Source: Lineus longissimus (taxonomy: Eukaryota; Nemertea; Pilidiophora; Heteronemertea; Lineidae). Taken from it: DNA of 64,000 nucleotides. Positions 34,021-46,639 of the stretch are shown in pieces (position 1 is the first letter of the stretch; the number at the start of each line of letters is the position of its first letter). A program made the translations under genes and the position numbers. The stretch lies in NCBI RefSeq assembly GCF_910592395.1, contig NC_088309.1, positions 12,280,599 through 12,344,598 of the forward strand, written 5' to 3'. The notes beneath the pieces were generated by a model, which saw only the letters and a program-made list of their open reading frames with translations, was not told where the DNA came from and ran no database searches.

Positions 34021-35710
34021 GGTGAGATTTAAAGCCGCCCTCGAGCTTGCTTCTATAAATCTGTCTTGAGTTGATTTTTATGCGTTCTGTTCATTCTATA
34101 GATAATGAGATCATTGCTTTAGGTTACCCTCACATTCTGAATGTTAAAAAGACTTGCCCAGTTTTTTCAACTGTACATACTGTCAAACTTGATGTGCAAC
34201 TTCCGGCCAGTAAAAACTGAAGATGTCTCTAGGAGGAGATGTATTCTTTTAGCTTGTTATATCAATTTTTTGTTTCATTTCTTTTCGGTCGATTTCTTTA
34301 GGACTATGTGTTGTTGCTTTTAAGATGAGGAGATATTCAAGAGGTGATTGTGGGGAAAAACCAGAAATCGATATTGTCGGAAGTTCATGTATCTGATTAC
34401 AGTTGCCTTATTCTAATTGAGACCACTACCAAGCAAAACCTCTGACTTTGAACTAAAGGGCCAACAGAGTTTTAAAGAGAATTATTACCAAGCTGTGGGC
34501 TGCTCAGTCACCTACAATGCTAAGTTGTTTCCATCTTAAAAGTTTACATGAAATGGGCAAATTCTAAATCTGACTGAATTATCAAGCTAATCCGATTTTA
34601 ATCCCAACTGAACCAGAGTGAGCCCTCCATGCACCGATGATCTTTCTCCGGATTGTTGCATTGTGAACACACTGTGCTGAATCGAGGAATGGCATCATGA
34701 CATCATTGAGTCTCGATATACAATGTAACAATGACATTCATGCCAATGGTGTTAGGGTTGTGTTGTTGGGGTGTTGTCGTTAACCTGGGGTGCATTCGGG
34801 AGGCACAAAAAGTTTCCCACACCAGGAAATGTGCTAAAAATTGTGTTAAAAATAATGTAGAAGTTGTTTTTCTACTATTTTAGAGGTGAAACAAAATAAA
34901 CCTCAAACATTACTCATGAAAGAGGTGCAGAACAAGCGTATTGAAGGAATAATGCATCCGCAGAGAATGATGAAATTATTGAAAGCTCCTGCCAACATTT
35001 ACCAATTTCCCACCAACGCTTATTCCTTAAGACTTCAACAACATACATGTCCAATCCATCCCTCAAAAGATCGATAACCCTTGTGAACCCTTTCAAATGA
35101 TACTTGTGAAAACTTCCATAATTCGATTAAGTTTTCATAGATGGTAATGTAAGTCTCTGCCAATATCTGACTTGAGGGACCATTACTTGTCATGTGCAAT
35201 AAACTCAACTCATGTTAATCTGAATAGCCATTAATAGTTTCATTTTAGAGGAAATTAAGTAAAAGGAACAGTATGACAGACATTCAATAATACCAGGACC
35301 ATTTACTAGATCCTCATTATCAACAGGAACACACAAGTCCCATGAATTTCGTGTCTCATTATGCTAATTGTGATCAGGATGTTCGATTACATCACTCACT
35401 ATGACACAGTGGATGAACTAATGTCAATTTCACCTTCGAATCTTAGACATAATTGATGGTAAATCATACCAGGCAGTCAAAAGGTTTAAGACTTATTTGG
35501 CCAATATGAATGGACAAGTTAATGGATTGAGGGAAGACTAATCGTTGGATAAACTATCCAGATTTAATCCTAATTGATGCTGAGATTGCATTGCAGAGCG
35601 GACCATCGGATATGGCGCACTAGCCGTCCATCCTGCAAGGTCACCATTCTGTAGGATTGGCACATATCTTGTGGAGTCCAACCTGTGATATGAGATGGCC
35701 TTGCTATAGA
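34021..35710. other. Non-coding, no feature seen
   Basis: Unique-looking sequence. The word TGAGATCATTG near 34106 is discussed among the rejected items. Confidence 0.5.
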
Positions 35711-35850
35711 GGTTCTTCACGTGACATCAAGACGTGATGTTTTGATGGCCTCCTGCCAATGCATTTCCTTCACGTCGTGACCACGTGTGACGGCCAATAT
35801 GGCAGTGCAAAACAATTGGCAACGTATTCCTTTGACGTCAGTGAAGCACC
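35711..35850. promoter_or_regulatory. Candidate cluster of E-box and CRE-type sites
   Basis: Two CACGTG hexamers (about 35719 and 35783) and a perfect TTTGACGTCAGTG CRE core near 35833 lie within 130 bp, along with TCACGTCGTGACC, a near-palindrome. bZIP and bHLH factors bind such words. No TATA box, start site or exon is evident. Confidence 0.25.
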
Positions 35851-37815
35851 TCAATATACAGAATATAATGAATCCCTACAATCATAAGAATCATGTTTCT
35901 GTGACGAACCTGGTTCAGTCTATTTCTTGAAAGACTGATAGGTGGTTAATTATTCCTACCTGTGGTATTTCATGAAATGATGACTCCTACTAATTTGTTG
36001 TTTATTTCTCTTTTTGGGAGCCAACAGATAATGGGCCCGTTGTCAAACAATATCGTTCTATGTCCTTGTGCAAGTCAGATAGCAATCTTGTGAATCTTGT
36101 GATCGAGTTAAATGACGTTCTTCCCAAGTGGTTTCTGGATGTAATGCTAAACGATTTAAACTACCAGTATTTCAAAATTTGAGGATGTTTAAGTTTGAAT
36201 ATGAAATGTGTCACATGTGTCATGATTCACCACTAAATTATAAGATTATGTAAAATATTTTGAAATATCGTGAACAAGCCCATTCACATCCCATGATTAT
36301 ATGTACCAAGTGAACCGTCCTAATGCTCACTAAAACTTGTGTTCACATGAATAACACATTCGACAATGGATGGATTTTTATCAACCATATCCAGTTGGTT
36401 AAAAATTTCTTATCCAATGCATGCGTCAGAATTCTCTCAAGGCCAACTCATTTCTAGATTCTTATGCCTCATCTACTGTCGATATTTTCAAATGAGTGAA
36501 GAGGACAGAGAGCAGGGTCAATAGGCTTTGAATCCTCTTGGAAAAGTAAGGCGAGAAAGGATGTTCAAAACAAAATATATGCAATCACCTAATTGATTGG
36601 GGGGTCTGGCCTAAAGCCTGAGGGGCCGGTCAACAAGGATGGGTGCAAGCCACCACGGCCCCGCAGCCTGAAGCCAAAGTCTCATGGATCAAGGTACAAC
36701 TGACATGAGTTTGACAAGACCCCCTCAAGCTTTAAAGAGAAGAGTGTGGAGTAACTTGTTGCTGGTGTGGAAGACAAATCTAGGAAATCTCTAACCCTCA
36801 ATATGGCCAATGATGAGCAAAAAAACAGTCCATCATTTCACTCCAAAATTCTTAGGTAAGGGTATGTAGGTGTAAAATGCAGTACCGTCAGGACCCATTT
36901 TGAAAAAAATTTCTACTTCTTCTTCTGCTTTCAATATTGGTCAGCATACTCTCAAATCCGTAGCATTTACAAAAGCGGTGCTCCAGGATAGTTCATCCAG
37001 CCATCCCAATGGCTTGTTCTTCAGTTCAGTTCTGCTCATTCTCACCACGTATTTTAGTCGTTGGGCTAAGAAGTTGGGTAGTCCTGCAGTATTTGGGCTG
37101 AAGTTTGGGTGCCAATCTCTCACTGGCACTGGCACAGCACTGTGTCAATCGCATCAAGTCTCTTGAAGTGGGCTCGTAGACATTGTCCAGTTCTGAAGCG
37201 AGTTAATGAAATTGAGACAATCAAATTGACAGTGATATATCATGTCTGTCAAAACACCCCGTTGAAAACAGCTCAGAATTACAATGTGATAAACAGTATT
37301 ATGTGAACCAAAAAATAAAGTTTGTTGGGCTTACAACAGTTAATCCGTCTGCAACCAAGCAGTAGGCACTTAATCCAGGCAGTCATCTGCATAGGGATCA
37401 CACCATTTAAAATCCATCGATCACGAACCGCCTCCCTATCATTATCCAATTGGCAGCCTGTATTTGGCGACCGTCTCGCGGGAAGAGAATGGCCGTGATT
37501 TATGGACTGACGTTACCTAGTATGCCAACTGTGTTGGAGTTATTCAAGTATGCTGGACACAATTTAACCCCTCAGCAATTGGTGAAACTTGCATTTTAAG
37601 AAGAATCACATCCAAGAGACATCATGGAAAATCACTTTGAAGAGTTTTAAAATGTTTATTATTTGAGTTTGATTTCCAGACTGATTACATGCATTTTACA
37701 ACTTGTGTCAAGACTGATTTTGCAATGCCCAAAGCCATTCAAATGAGTTATTGAAATCACTGCTACCAGTGAGTTTTAAATTGCATGCCATGAAATTGAC
37801 TACAGTAGTTTGGGG
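35851..37815. other. Non-coding; possibly decayed transposon debris at 36600-37190
   Basis: Between 36600 and 37190 the composition is more even, and frames of 88 codons (plus, 36900-37166) and 64 codons (minus) overlap. I cannot place them in a family. The rest is unique-looking. Confidence 0.35.
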
Positions 37816-37980
37816 TGATCATCTCTGGCACCTGTGACATGAATTTGTGATTGCTTTGACCGATGATCAATATCAAACCCGGAATGACTGGTTTTAACTG
37901 CACACAAGAGATACTTTTTTTGCGCATAGCAGCACTTAAAATAATTTGCGAGCGCTTTCGTAAGATGGAAGTTTGGACTT
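37816..37980 (+). mobile_element. Family G foldback-type repeat, decayed copy
   Basis: GGCACCTGTGACATGAATT, GTGATTGCTTTGACC, ATCAAACCCGGAATGACTGG and CACAAGAGATA occur in the same order and spacing as GTGCCTGTGACAGGAATT, GCAATTGCATTTTCTGTG, ATCAAACCCAGTGATTACTGG and GACGAGAGATAG at 41885-41973. It is a second, more decayed member of that family. Confidence 0.6.
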
Positions 37981-38256
37981 GTTAAAGCATAAAGATATGC
38001 CAAAAAGGGCTAGAGTAGTCCTTCCTTGCCCGGTGCCAGTGCAAAGTCCCTAATGAGTGCTAATTAGCGCATTTCTTTAAGTCACCTTTCCCATCAAGTA
38101 AATTTTTATAAATAGCATTAGGGAATTTAAATCCCATTTTGGAGGTTATTTCAATCCAGCACCCCATCAGCTTGGTCAGCTGGGATCCTCAACCACCTCA
38201 AACCTTTCGAAATTCGCAACAATCAAATCTCACTTGGTGCCCAGTCTGCATGGGTT

Positions 38257-38348
38257 ATGATGATGATGATGTTGATGATGATGATGATGATGATGATTGT
38301 GACTGTGACGGTGATATCAATGTTGATGATGATGATGATGATGATAAT
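38257..38348 (+). repeat. GAT trinucleotide microsatellite, interrupted
   Basis: GATGATGAT runs at 38257-38296 and 38321-38345 are separated by GTGACTGTGACGGTGATATC. In one frame it reads as an Asp-rich tract within a 94-codon frame, which I take as an artefact. Confidence 0.9.
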
Positions 38349-41300
38349 ATGATATTGGGCTTTGTGTTGCTGTCCATCTTTGGGAGAACTTTGGAGTTGT
38401 TATTTCACCCTACATGTCGTTGAAATATCTTTGCATGACATGCTAAGAGAATCTATTGGAAGTCAAATTTGACATTCGAAATGGATAAAAACAGAATGGC
38501 CTCGAGGAACAAGCTACTTTATTGGACTCATGTGAAGGTCATAGCTGATCCTGGTCATTAAGTTCCCTGAATCTAATCTGACATCAGCGTATGCCATCTC
38601 TGATGAATAAATCTCCAAACATTAAAACGTTACAACGTGCCACGATACAATCTAACAATTGTCATAACAGCTTTTTATTCGGATGGAAATGACTTGAAAC
38701 GTGCCACGATTTGATGCGACTGTCACTGAATGACAGGGCAGTGTTTTGATTAATCAAGTTGCATTGCATGTTCTGTGCTCCTCATGTCAAGCCGTCTCTC
38801 ATGCATCAGTGTTTCTAATCCGGCCAATTTAAAACAAAATCCCTTTGGGAAATACCCTGCCAGTGTCATAATCAATGAAACAGTTGGCCCGTCTTTTACA
38901 ATAAAGTTCTTTAGTATCATACTAACCATAACTCCGAGTACTATTTTTATGCGTCTTACACTGAACACAGTAGCTTATTCTAGTGCTGCATTAGTGTACA
39001 CTGACTTAAATTTGAGTTAATTGGAGTAAAATTCTGTATCGTGAGTTTAATTTGAATATCGTAGAAAGAAAATATTGTAGAGATTAAAAAACTCTCAACA
39101 ATCATTTCTACACTGCTTTAGCTTAACATGCTGAAGTAAAACCATGGGAAGCTTTACAAATTTCAGCAGAAAATGGAAGAGTTTTACAAATTGTAGTTGA
39201 CTTCTTTCACCATTTTCACATGTTGCACGTCAGTACAATTGAAGTGACACAACATGCAAAAATTAGCTTGGGCACTTGGATTGATAATGGACTCATGATG
39301 AAATCCATATAAAGTTACCTGGCAGATACCGCCCTCCTGGACTATAACATAAAGGAAAGTTGGAGCTCTCCACTCCCCAACCTCCTAACGCATCTCATAC
39401 TTAAAACGTTATTTCAAATTGGCCGTGGGTTTTGCTAAATTGGCCCTAATACTCCCACTTTAGCACACTTTACTTCTCTAATGGATCCGGCCCTGCTCCC
39501 TGCCAGTGATATGTGACTGAAGATGTTTGCTAGGCTCTGGCTAAAGGCTACACATATGCAAAAAAACTTTTAACTGAGTTATAAGCTTATAAGCATGGGA
39601 TTATGCCTCACATAATTATCTTTAAAAAGATATATGATAAATTACAATCCATTAAGGTTTCACTGGGATATGGATTTCGGAATACATCACGCTCGAAAGT
39701 TTAGAAAGTGGTGAAAACCTGGTCCAACTATAGGTTACCTTTAAGAAAAGCATTTGAAGGAACAATATATTTACTGTATTACATGGCTTATGTGGTCTGT
39801 AAACAAAGTGGAAATTACTCAGGAATGTCATAAAATCATTTTTATGACCCTTTTTCTCCCTTTTCCTCAAATGCAGCTTGCAGATCCTACAGCCAGAGCC
39901 TGTCACATATGTGTATCCAAACTGAAGATTCAGCGGCTTAATTATCAATTTACTCTCCATCAAATTCTCAAATGGAAACCCATCAATCTTGATGAGTATT
40001 TATTGAACTCACATTTACCATTTAGTTGCCATCGAAAGTCATCAATTTGACCACTATGCCAGTGAATAAAGCGGAAATAAAGCATATATAGAACACTCAG
40101 AGTAGTATGGAAAACTTTTCTAATGTTGCTTCAAACCAGCATGGTGTACTGTCTCACTTCCTGCGCACAGTTGCTGCACACTTCCTCTGCACAATAACTA
40201 TTGACGGGTGACTTAGACACACTTTTCTTTTTTCACATTCTAGATAATTCAATAAATTAAATTTATTGACACTTGTGCGCTTGCTTATCAGATGTCAAGA
40301 GCCTGAGGCCTTTTTATCAAGTTTGATCAAATTGATTGTGACAGTGTGACAATTCACATCGTAGATTGGTGCCCCTTCCAGCAATAATAATAAATATTGT
40401 TGGCAGTTGGCTCCTCGCTCTCACTTAGAGAGCTGATTCATTTTAGCCGGACAGAGAAAGCCGGTGGTTATTATTTTTAAACCTTTAAGGGGAATTTGCC
40501 AGATGAGGGGATCATCTATAATGTGAATAAGTTTTGGAAATATTTCAAAAGACGAGTTCTCTTGTATCTGTTTTGTTCACATCGTGACCCAATGTAGATG
40601 ATACCCATAATGCAGTTATGAGATAACCAAGGGCTCTGAAACCTGCATGGTGTGATTTCTCCAGCTTCATTCTTTACCATTTCCAATGTTGAAGCAGTGC
40701 GGGCATCAACCCCGTTACCAGGAGGTAAAGGTTAGAGGCACGTTGGCAATTCGTTTGATTAGCTGCCAGCTACCGGTAGTTTAATATTTTTTACAAGCTG
40801 CCTTCTCAAAGTACTTGGCGTTACACGATAGGAGTTTGGAGTAAAGACTATTAAGCTTTGTCAGTAGGCATGATACTTTAAAGAGGGGAAAGATGTCTCA
40901 TTATAGAAAAGCTCCATCAAAATTCCCAAAAAGCTGAAATCCCAAATTTTATTCACTGCTTAAAATTAATATAGGTGTCAATCCTGTATCCTGTTAGCAG
41001 CATTCAGCCTAGTAACAACCATACCTCCTCTAAAATCAGCAAATTTTACTATTGTCAGTTTGAGAGAGAAAAAAGATTTAGTGCAAAATAATGCATTTCA
41101 ATTGCATTACAATGTTTTTGTAACAGGTAAGATAATTGGCAACATTCAACTCATTTTGCAGTTCTGGGTCATGTCTAAAATTGCTCCCTATTTTGTGATA
41201 TCTGCTTTTCTTTTTGCCAATCTACACTTAGCCAGATTTGTTGTCCTAATTTCGTACAGAAATATGTCACTGCTAGCACAGGCGATGTCTAGGAAGAAAA

Positions 41301-41795
41301 AGCTTTGTGATAGATGTGATGTCACTCAGTAATGTCAGCGCAAATCAAATTTAAGGATCAGATTGTACTGGGGACTCTAAAATCGCTCAAGTGGCAAGAC
41401 GAATTTCAACCAAATACTGTCACCTTGGTAACCAACGAGGAGATTACATGAAAGACTAAATTGAACAAATTGGATCAGTGACATCCCTTTTTGCACGATA
41501 GAAAACGTCCCGATTTTTTACCCTGTTATGGAAGGACATGTCCTGGCATTGCACCTCATAGCATCAGTTTCTAGTTCCAGGAAAATTTTTAAAAGGACAC
41601 AGCTAAATAAGTTTTTGTTGTTATTTTATCTATCAAGAATAAACATGTGTATAGCATTTATTTCAGAAAGTGTTTCTGTCAACATATCTTGAATCCCTAT
41701 TTATTGACAATGAATCGTGATGGGTGGTATTGATACCATAGTGAAGTAAATGAAAATTGGCGATCCTGGAAAATTTCAACAGGCATTCTATAAAG
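38349..41795. other. Non-coding; possible regulatory patch near 40250-40510
   Basis: No gene or mobile element recognised. 40250-40510 holds TTATCAGATGTCAAG, TTGATCAAATTGATTG and GCAATAATAATAAATATTG in low-repeat sequence. Near 39478 the word CTAATGGATCCGGCCC resembles a family F end. Overlapping frames of 98-103 codons at 39652-40050 have no recognisable domain. Confidence 0.4.
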
Positions 41796-42050
41796 CGACC
41801 TGTAAGCAAATGAGTAATTTTTGTCACTGCGATCTGCAGTCATGATCGCATGTGACAAAATTGCTCATCTGCGGTGGGCATTGCAGGTGCCTGTGACAGG
41901 AATTAGCAATTGCATTTTCTGTGATTAAAATCAAACCCAGTGATTACTGGTCACCCACAGACGAGAGATAGTTTTGTAGCATGCACCAGCGATTATAATC
42001 TGGTGGCTGTGACAAAAAGTGCCTGTTCACGGCGATTTAAGTGCGTTGTT
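41796..42050 (+). mobile_element. Family G foldback-type repeat with a strong internal hairpin
   Basis: TGAGTAATTTTTGTCACTGCG at 41811 pairs with the segment ending TTGCTCA at 41867: arms of ~24 bp (including GATC) with a 9-base loop. GCGACC at the left and GGCGATTTAAG at the right may be decayed termini. The right half repeats the GTGCCTGTGACA motif in both orientations. A decayed relative lies at 37816-37980. No coding capacity. Confidence 0.6.
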
Positions 42051-44009
42051 CTCGGCATTATGATTGAATCCAATAATTGACGAATTTTTCAACATTCTTT
42101 GTTTAGGATGATGTGTCATCGACCCTGACCCCTTGTTATTGAACCGTTTGTGGTGAGAGAAAGTCTGCTCATAACTCATCATAAAACAAATTGACTTTCC
42201 ACGCCAAATTGAACATTTTGAAATGAAATTTGAAAACTTCCAGACTTAAAGCAATGTTGAAATCCAATCACGGCCCAAGAAATGATATGTAGAATTTTCA
42301 GCCTTGGAGTTTCGTATTGATCAAAGTTCATCAATTTTCCTAAGGTTATCTCATTGACCCTGAGCTTTTTGATCCAGGAAGGGCTGGAACTATTCGAGAT
42401 GAATTTTCATTGTTTATGACAATATATGCCTAAGGTTATGAATCTCCCAAACAGGTACAAACCATCACAATAGCTGATTGTAATAAGAAGGCTACTTTGA
42501 AATGACCATTTGATGTACAAGAATTTGATTGCTTGTTTTTTGCTTGATTTCTGTTTGATGGCCACCAGGTAATTGCTGATTTATCTGTTCATTCAGATAT
42601 CTTCACGCGCCTTTGACACATCAGGGACCGCATGATGTAGTGGAAGTCAGTGGTGGCGTCGAGAATACCTTTCGATCTGCTTCCAGAGGGCATAATAATA
42701 TCAACAAATATACCATGGGTCTTTTTTGTGGCTTAGAAAAAGAAATTGGAAATCATTCGTCAATAATATTAATGTTGCTATTCTCCATTGATATTAATTG
42801 ATCTGTCACTAAGGGGTTAAAATGTGTCAGTTATGAATATCGAGATTCATTAAACGTTCGTCGTAGATACTCGCCTCGTCCAGCATGACCAAGATTAGTT
42901 TTGTTTTATCTTATTGGCTGGTATTTTTCTGTCACATTAAAGCTAATACTTTGTGTAGTAGCGTATCGATTGGCTGTCGGATGAAAAGAATGGCTGAAAT
43001 ATTACTGTGATAGGGTCAGTTGGGGGGTCACTCCAATGAATCACGGCTCGGCTAACTGAGATGCCAGCTTAATCAGACTTATTTTGGTTGGTTTGTAATA
43101 TAGAATGGTTCGAGGTTGAGTTGGAGTAAAAATGTTTGTCGGTTGCAGTCTTTTTCATGACATTCATTATAGATGAAGTTTAGCGATTCCAAAAGACTCA
43201 GTGTGGCTTGACTTTGCAGAAGCCATCCTCCAACAGCTGGACTTTTCCTTCGACCTGTTATATAATATCAGTCATCCTGAACCTCATGGTCTACACTCCC
43301 TTTAAACATAGCCAGGACCGGATAAGATGCAAAAACCTTGGTGGTCAAGATGGATATCAGTTATAACATACATACATAGCCGCCAGCTAGTTAAATATAG
43401 GGTACAAACTGCTTTCTCGCCAGGCGCCTGGCATTGGAGATAGGAGTTTGGAAATAAAAAGCGCCCAAGAGCAAAAGCACAAGTTTCGATATGAAGTTGC
43501 TTAGACCTTTTGATTTCATGACTTATGTAGTATAACTATTTCATTAACTGTAAGTTGTCACCAAATGATAGTCAATTTCATAAGTGGTTGGTGCTGCACG
43601 CAACAATAGCTTGGAAAATTTTGTTTTGCTTCAGATTGCTGGTGATTATTGGTCAGACATTGTTAACAGTAGATTTGATCAGCAGTGGTTTAACCAGTAC
43701 AAAATCACTCGCTCTACAAATGTAGATGGAGCGAGAAATTCTGTCGACTTGCTACAGCTGTCGATACTCACCCTGCAGAGAAAACATAATCACGCAGTTG
43801 TGGGTCGTAACAGCTTGGCGGTCATTCTTCCTCACGAAGCTCTAGAATAGCATTTCTTTGATTATGGTATTAAGTGAAAGATAAGTACTCAAGCACCCCG
43901 GACCAAGCCCAGCCAAGATCCCAGATTGCCACGCAGGACTACTTACAGCTGATGCCAGCTTATTAACGGGTCTTTGTGACTTGGGAGGGCTGGATAATCA
44001 GCTTTGCCG
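42051..44009. other. Non-coding; possible regulatory patch near 42840-43090
   Basis: No gene recognised. 42840-43090 has raised CG content with ATTCATTAAACGTTCG, TATCGATTGGCTG and GAATCACGGCTCGGC. The frame 43584-43850 (88 codons) has no family resemblance. Confidence 0.4.
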
Positions 44010-45070
44010 CAGACTCATCCTGATGCATGGTCATGAAATCAGGAAAGTCTTACAAACTCTTTGATACAATGAAGCACTGGTCTGGTTGATTATGACCTTG
44101 AGCAAGTCACTTGAGAGTCGCATCCCGATGCATGGTCATGAAATCAGGAAAGTCTCACAAGCTCTCTGATACAATGTAAATTGGAGCACTGTTTGATTAT
44201 GACCTTGAACAATTCTGTTGAGAGTCTCATCCCGATGCATGGTAATAAGAATAGGACAGTCTCACAAACTCTTTGATACAATGTAGCTCTGGATTATGAC
44301 TTGAGAGTCTCATCCCGATGCATGGACATGAAATCAGGACAGTCTCACAAACTCAATTTAGAGCTGGTCTTTTTGATTATGACCTTGAGCAAGTCACTTG
44401 AGAGTCTCATCCCGATGCATGGTCATAAAATCAGGACAGTCTCACAAACTATTTGATAAAATGTACATTGTAGCACTGGTCATTTAATCAGGACAGTCTC
44501 GTAGACTCTTTGATGCAATAGAGCAAAGGTTTGTTGATTTTGACCTTGAGCAAGTCACTTGGAGAGTCTCATCCCGATGCATGGTCATAAAAACAGGAGT
44601 CTCACAAACTCTTTGATACAATGTACATTGTAGCACTGGTCTGTTTGAATATGACCTTGAGCAAGTCACTTGAGAGTCTCATCCCGATGCATGGTCATAA
44701 AAACAGGACAGTCTCACAAACTCTTTGATACAATGTACATTGTAGCATTGGTCTGTTTGAATATGACCTTGAGCAAGTCACTTGAGAGTCTCATCCCAAT
44801 GCATGGTCATAAAAACAGGACAGCCTCACAAACTCTTTGATACAATGTACATTGTAGCACTGGTCTGTTTGATTATGTCCTTTAGCAAGTCACTTGAGAG
44901 TTTCATCCCGATGCATGATCACTAAATCAGGACAGTCTCGTAGACTCTTTGATGCAATAGAGCACAGGTTCGTTGATTGTAACTTTCAGCAAGTCACTTC
45001 ACAGTTTCATCATGATGCCTTGTCAAAAAATCAGGACTGCCTCATGAAGAGTTTTGATTTGATGTAGTGT
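44010..45070 (+). repeat. ~107-bp satellite array, about 10 copies
   Basis: The marker CATCCCGATGCATGG (or a one-base variant) occurs at 44022, 44127, 44234, 44317, 44414, 44576, 44686, 44799, 44910 and 45014. Most steps are 97-113 bp; one is shortened to 83 and one lengthened to 162 by a partial extra unit. Each unit also carries AGGACAGTCTCACAAACTC, TTGATACAATGTACATTG and GACCTTGAGCAAGTCACTTG. Outer copies are the most diverged, as expected where unequal exchange homogenises the centre. Confidence 0.95.
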
Positions 45071-46560
45071 CGTACCGGTCAGTGCGATTGAGGACTTGAG
45101 TGGGCCAATGAATATGTGAATGTATTTCTCATAAATGTAGCAAAATTGAATTCTTTGAATGGTATTTTAGGTTGATATTTCAAATATCGATGAGTGTTCT
45201 GGTTCTCTTACTATTATATATTTGGCTGCTCTGATAAAGGGGTATGCGGTTTGTAGTTACTGGTGGTCCAGGAAAATAGCAATGCAGTTATTCACAATGC
45301 CGTAGTTCAGTTATCATAATACAAATTTGCTGAAAATTGGTTCTTATAGTATTTGTATGTCTATCTACACAAAGACAATGCTGAAATTTATATCTGGTAC
45401 GTATTTACGCAATTGGGAAGTTTCAAATTCAATTTACAAATTTTTAACAACGGTGTAACCCTTTAAAGCAGTTCAGCATCCTATATATAAAGAGAACCCA
45501 AACACTCATTAATTATTGGCAAGTTAGTTTCACATTCCATGTAATGGACCAGACGATTTTTAATCCTATTTAGATACTTTGATAGGTTACTGCTTAAGCT
45601 ATTGTGGTCCTTTTGAGGTAATCAAAGTTGGTCCAAATGCAGGATCAACATGACATTATATTTACTGCTTTGAACATAACCATCCCTCCCTATCGCCAAG
45701 GTATTTCAGCTGTCTCATGAAAATGCCTGCTGTATTGTGATTGACATAATGGGGCATTGTTGTACATATCTTATGTTGGGAATAGGATTATTGTCCCATC
45801 TGGCCCTGTGACTGTGTGCAGTTTGTGCGTACATGTGATTGCTGACATTCTTTATCCTTCATTATGACATCGAACAATAAGTTGGTCGCAGCTGGAGATG
45901 CAGATGATATCTCATTCGATTTCTGTTAACATAGGAAATGGCCAAGAACATCCCATTATAGGCCTTCTTTTGAATTATGTATCAAGTGGGATAATGTCTT
46001 ACACTGATGATACTAGAATGTTTCTTATCATCACGTCTCTGGCAATTCTCTTGTAGGTCTCAAATGTAGAACTCTCGATGACATAGATATGAATACACTT
46101 GGTCTTGTAATCAAACTTGGCTTCAATATTAGCATTTTCAAAAGCAACTTCATGTATCATAATTGTTTGCCATTTATTCAATCTGAGGTCTAACATCCTT
46201 GTAACAGTCCAGATATACAATTCAGGTTATTCAGATGTATTTCCAGTGCCCCTTTGAAGACTTTAGCCTTGACATGCTACCATTGGTTCGCCAACTTTGC
46301 TGTCGTGTCATATCCGCCCCTGAGTTACGGAGGACCCCATATCTCCTGGACCAGATCAGCAGATCCTGCCAATTTGATGGATATGATTCGATCCATGAAT
46401 CACAATTATTTCTCTCCCATGCTTTATTTTGCTTGTATCTTTGTATATTGACTATGCTCATTGGCAAATCACATGATTATCCAGCCATAAAATGAAGTCC
46501 TGATTGTAATCATGTACGTACAGTGGGCAATAGTAGTCGTTGTACCATGACTGGCAGAAA
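45071..46560. other. Non-coding spacer between satellite arrays
   Basis: Unique-looking. Overlapping frames of 65-86 codons on both strands at 46231-46495 have no family resemblance. Confidence 0.5.
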
Positions 46561-46565
46561 ACAGG

Positions 46566-46592
46566 GGGCTTGGCTTGGCTTGGCTTGGCTTG
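46566..46592 (+). repeat. GGCTT pentanucleotide microsatellite, 5 copies
   Basis: Five GGCTT units in a row immediately before the 53-bp array. Confidence 0.9.
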
Positions 46593-46639
46593 TCTCTCGA
46601 TCATATGCATCATGTCATAAAAATACCCTGATACATCAC

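Noticed and set aside
34103-34125. bantam-like microRNA seed (TGAGATCATTG)
   Set aside because: Only 11 bases match and the flanks do not form a plausible precursor hairpin by eye; a chance hit is likely when many microRNA seeds are considered.
36900-37190. Reverse transcriptase or other transposon protein remnant
   Set aside because: Frames on both strands were read, but no catalytic motif or family signature could be identified.
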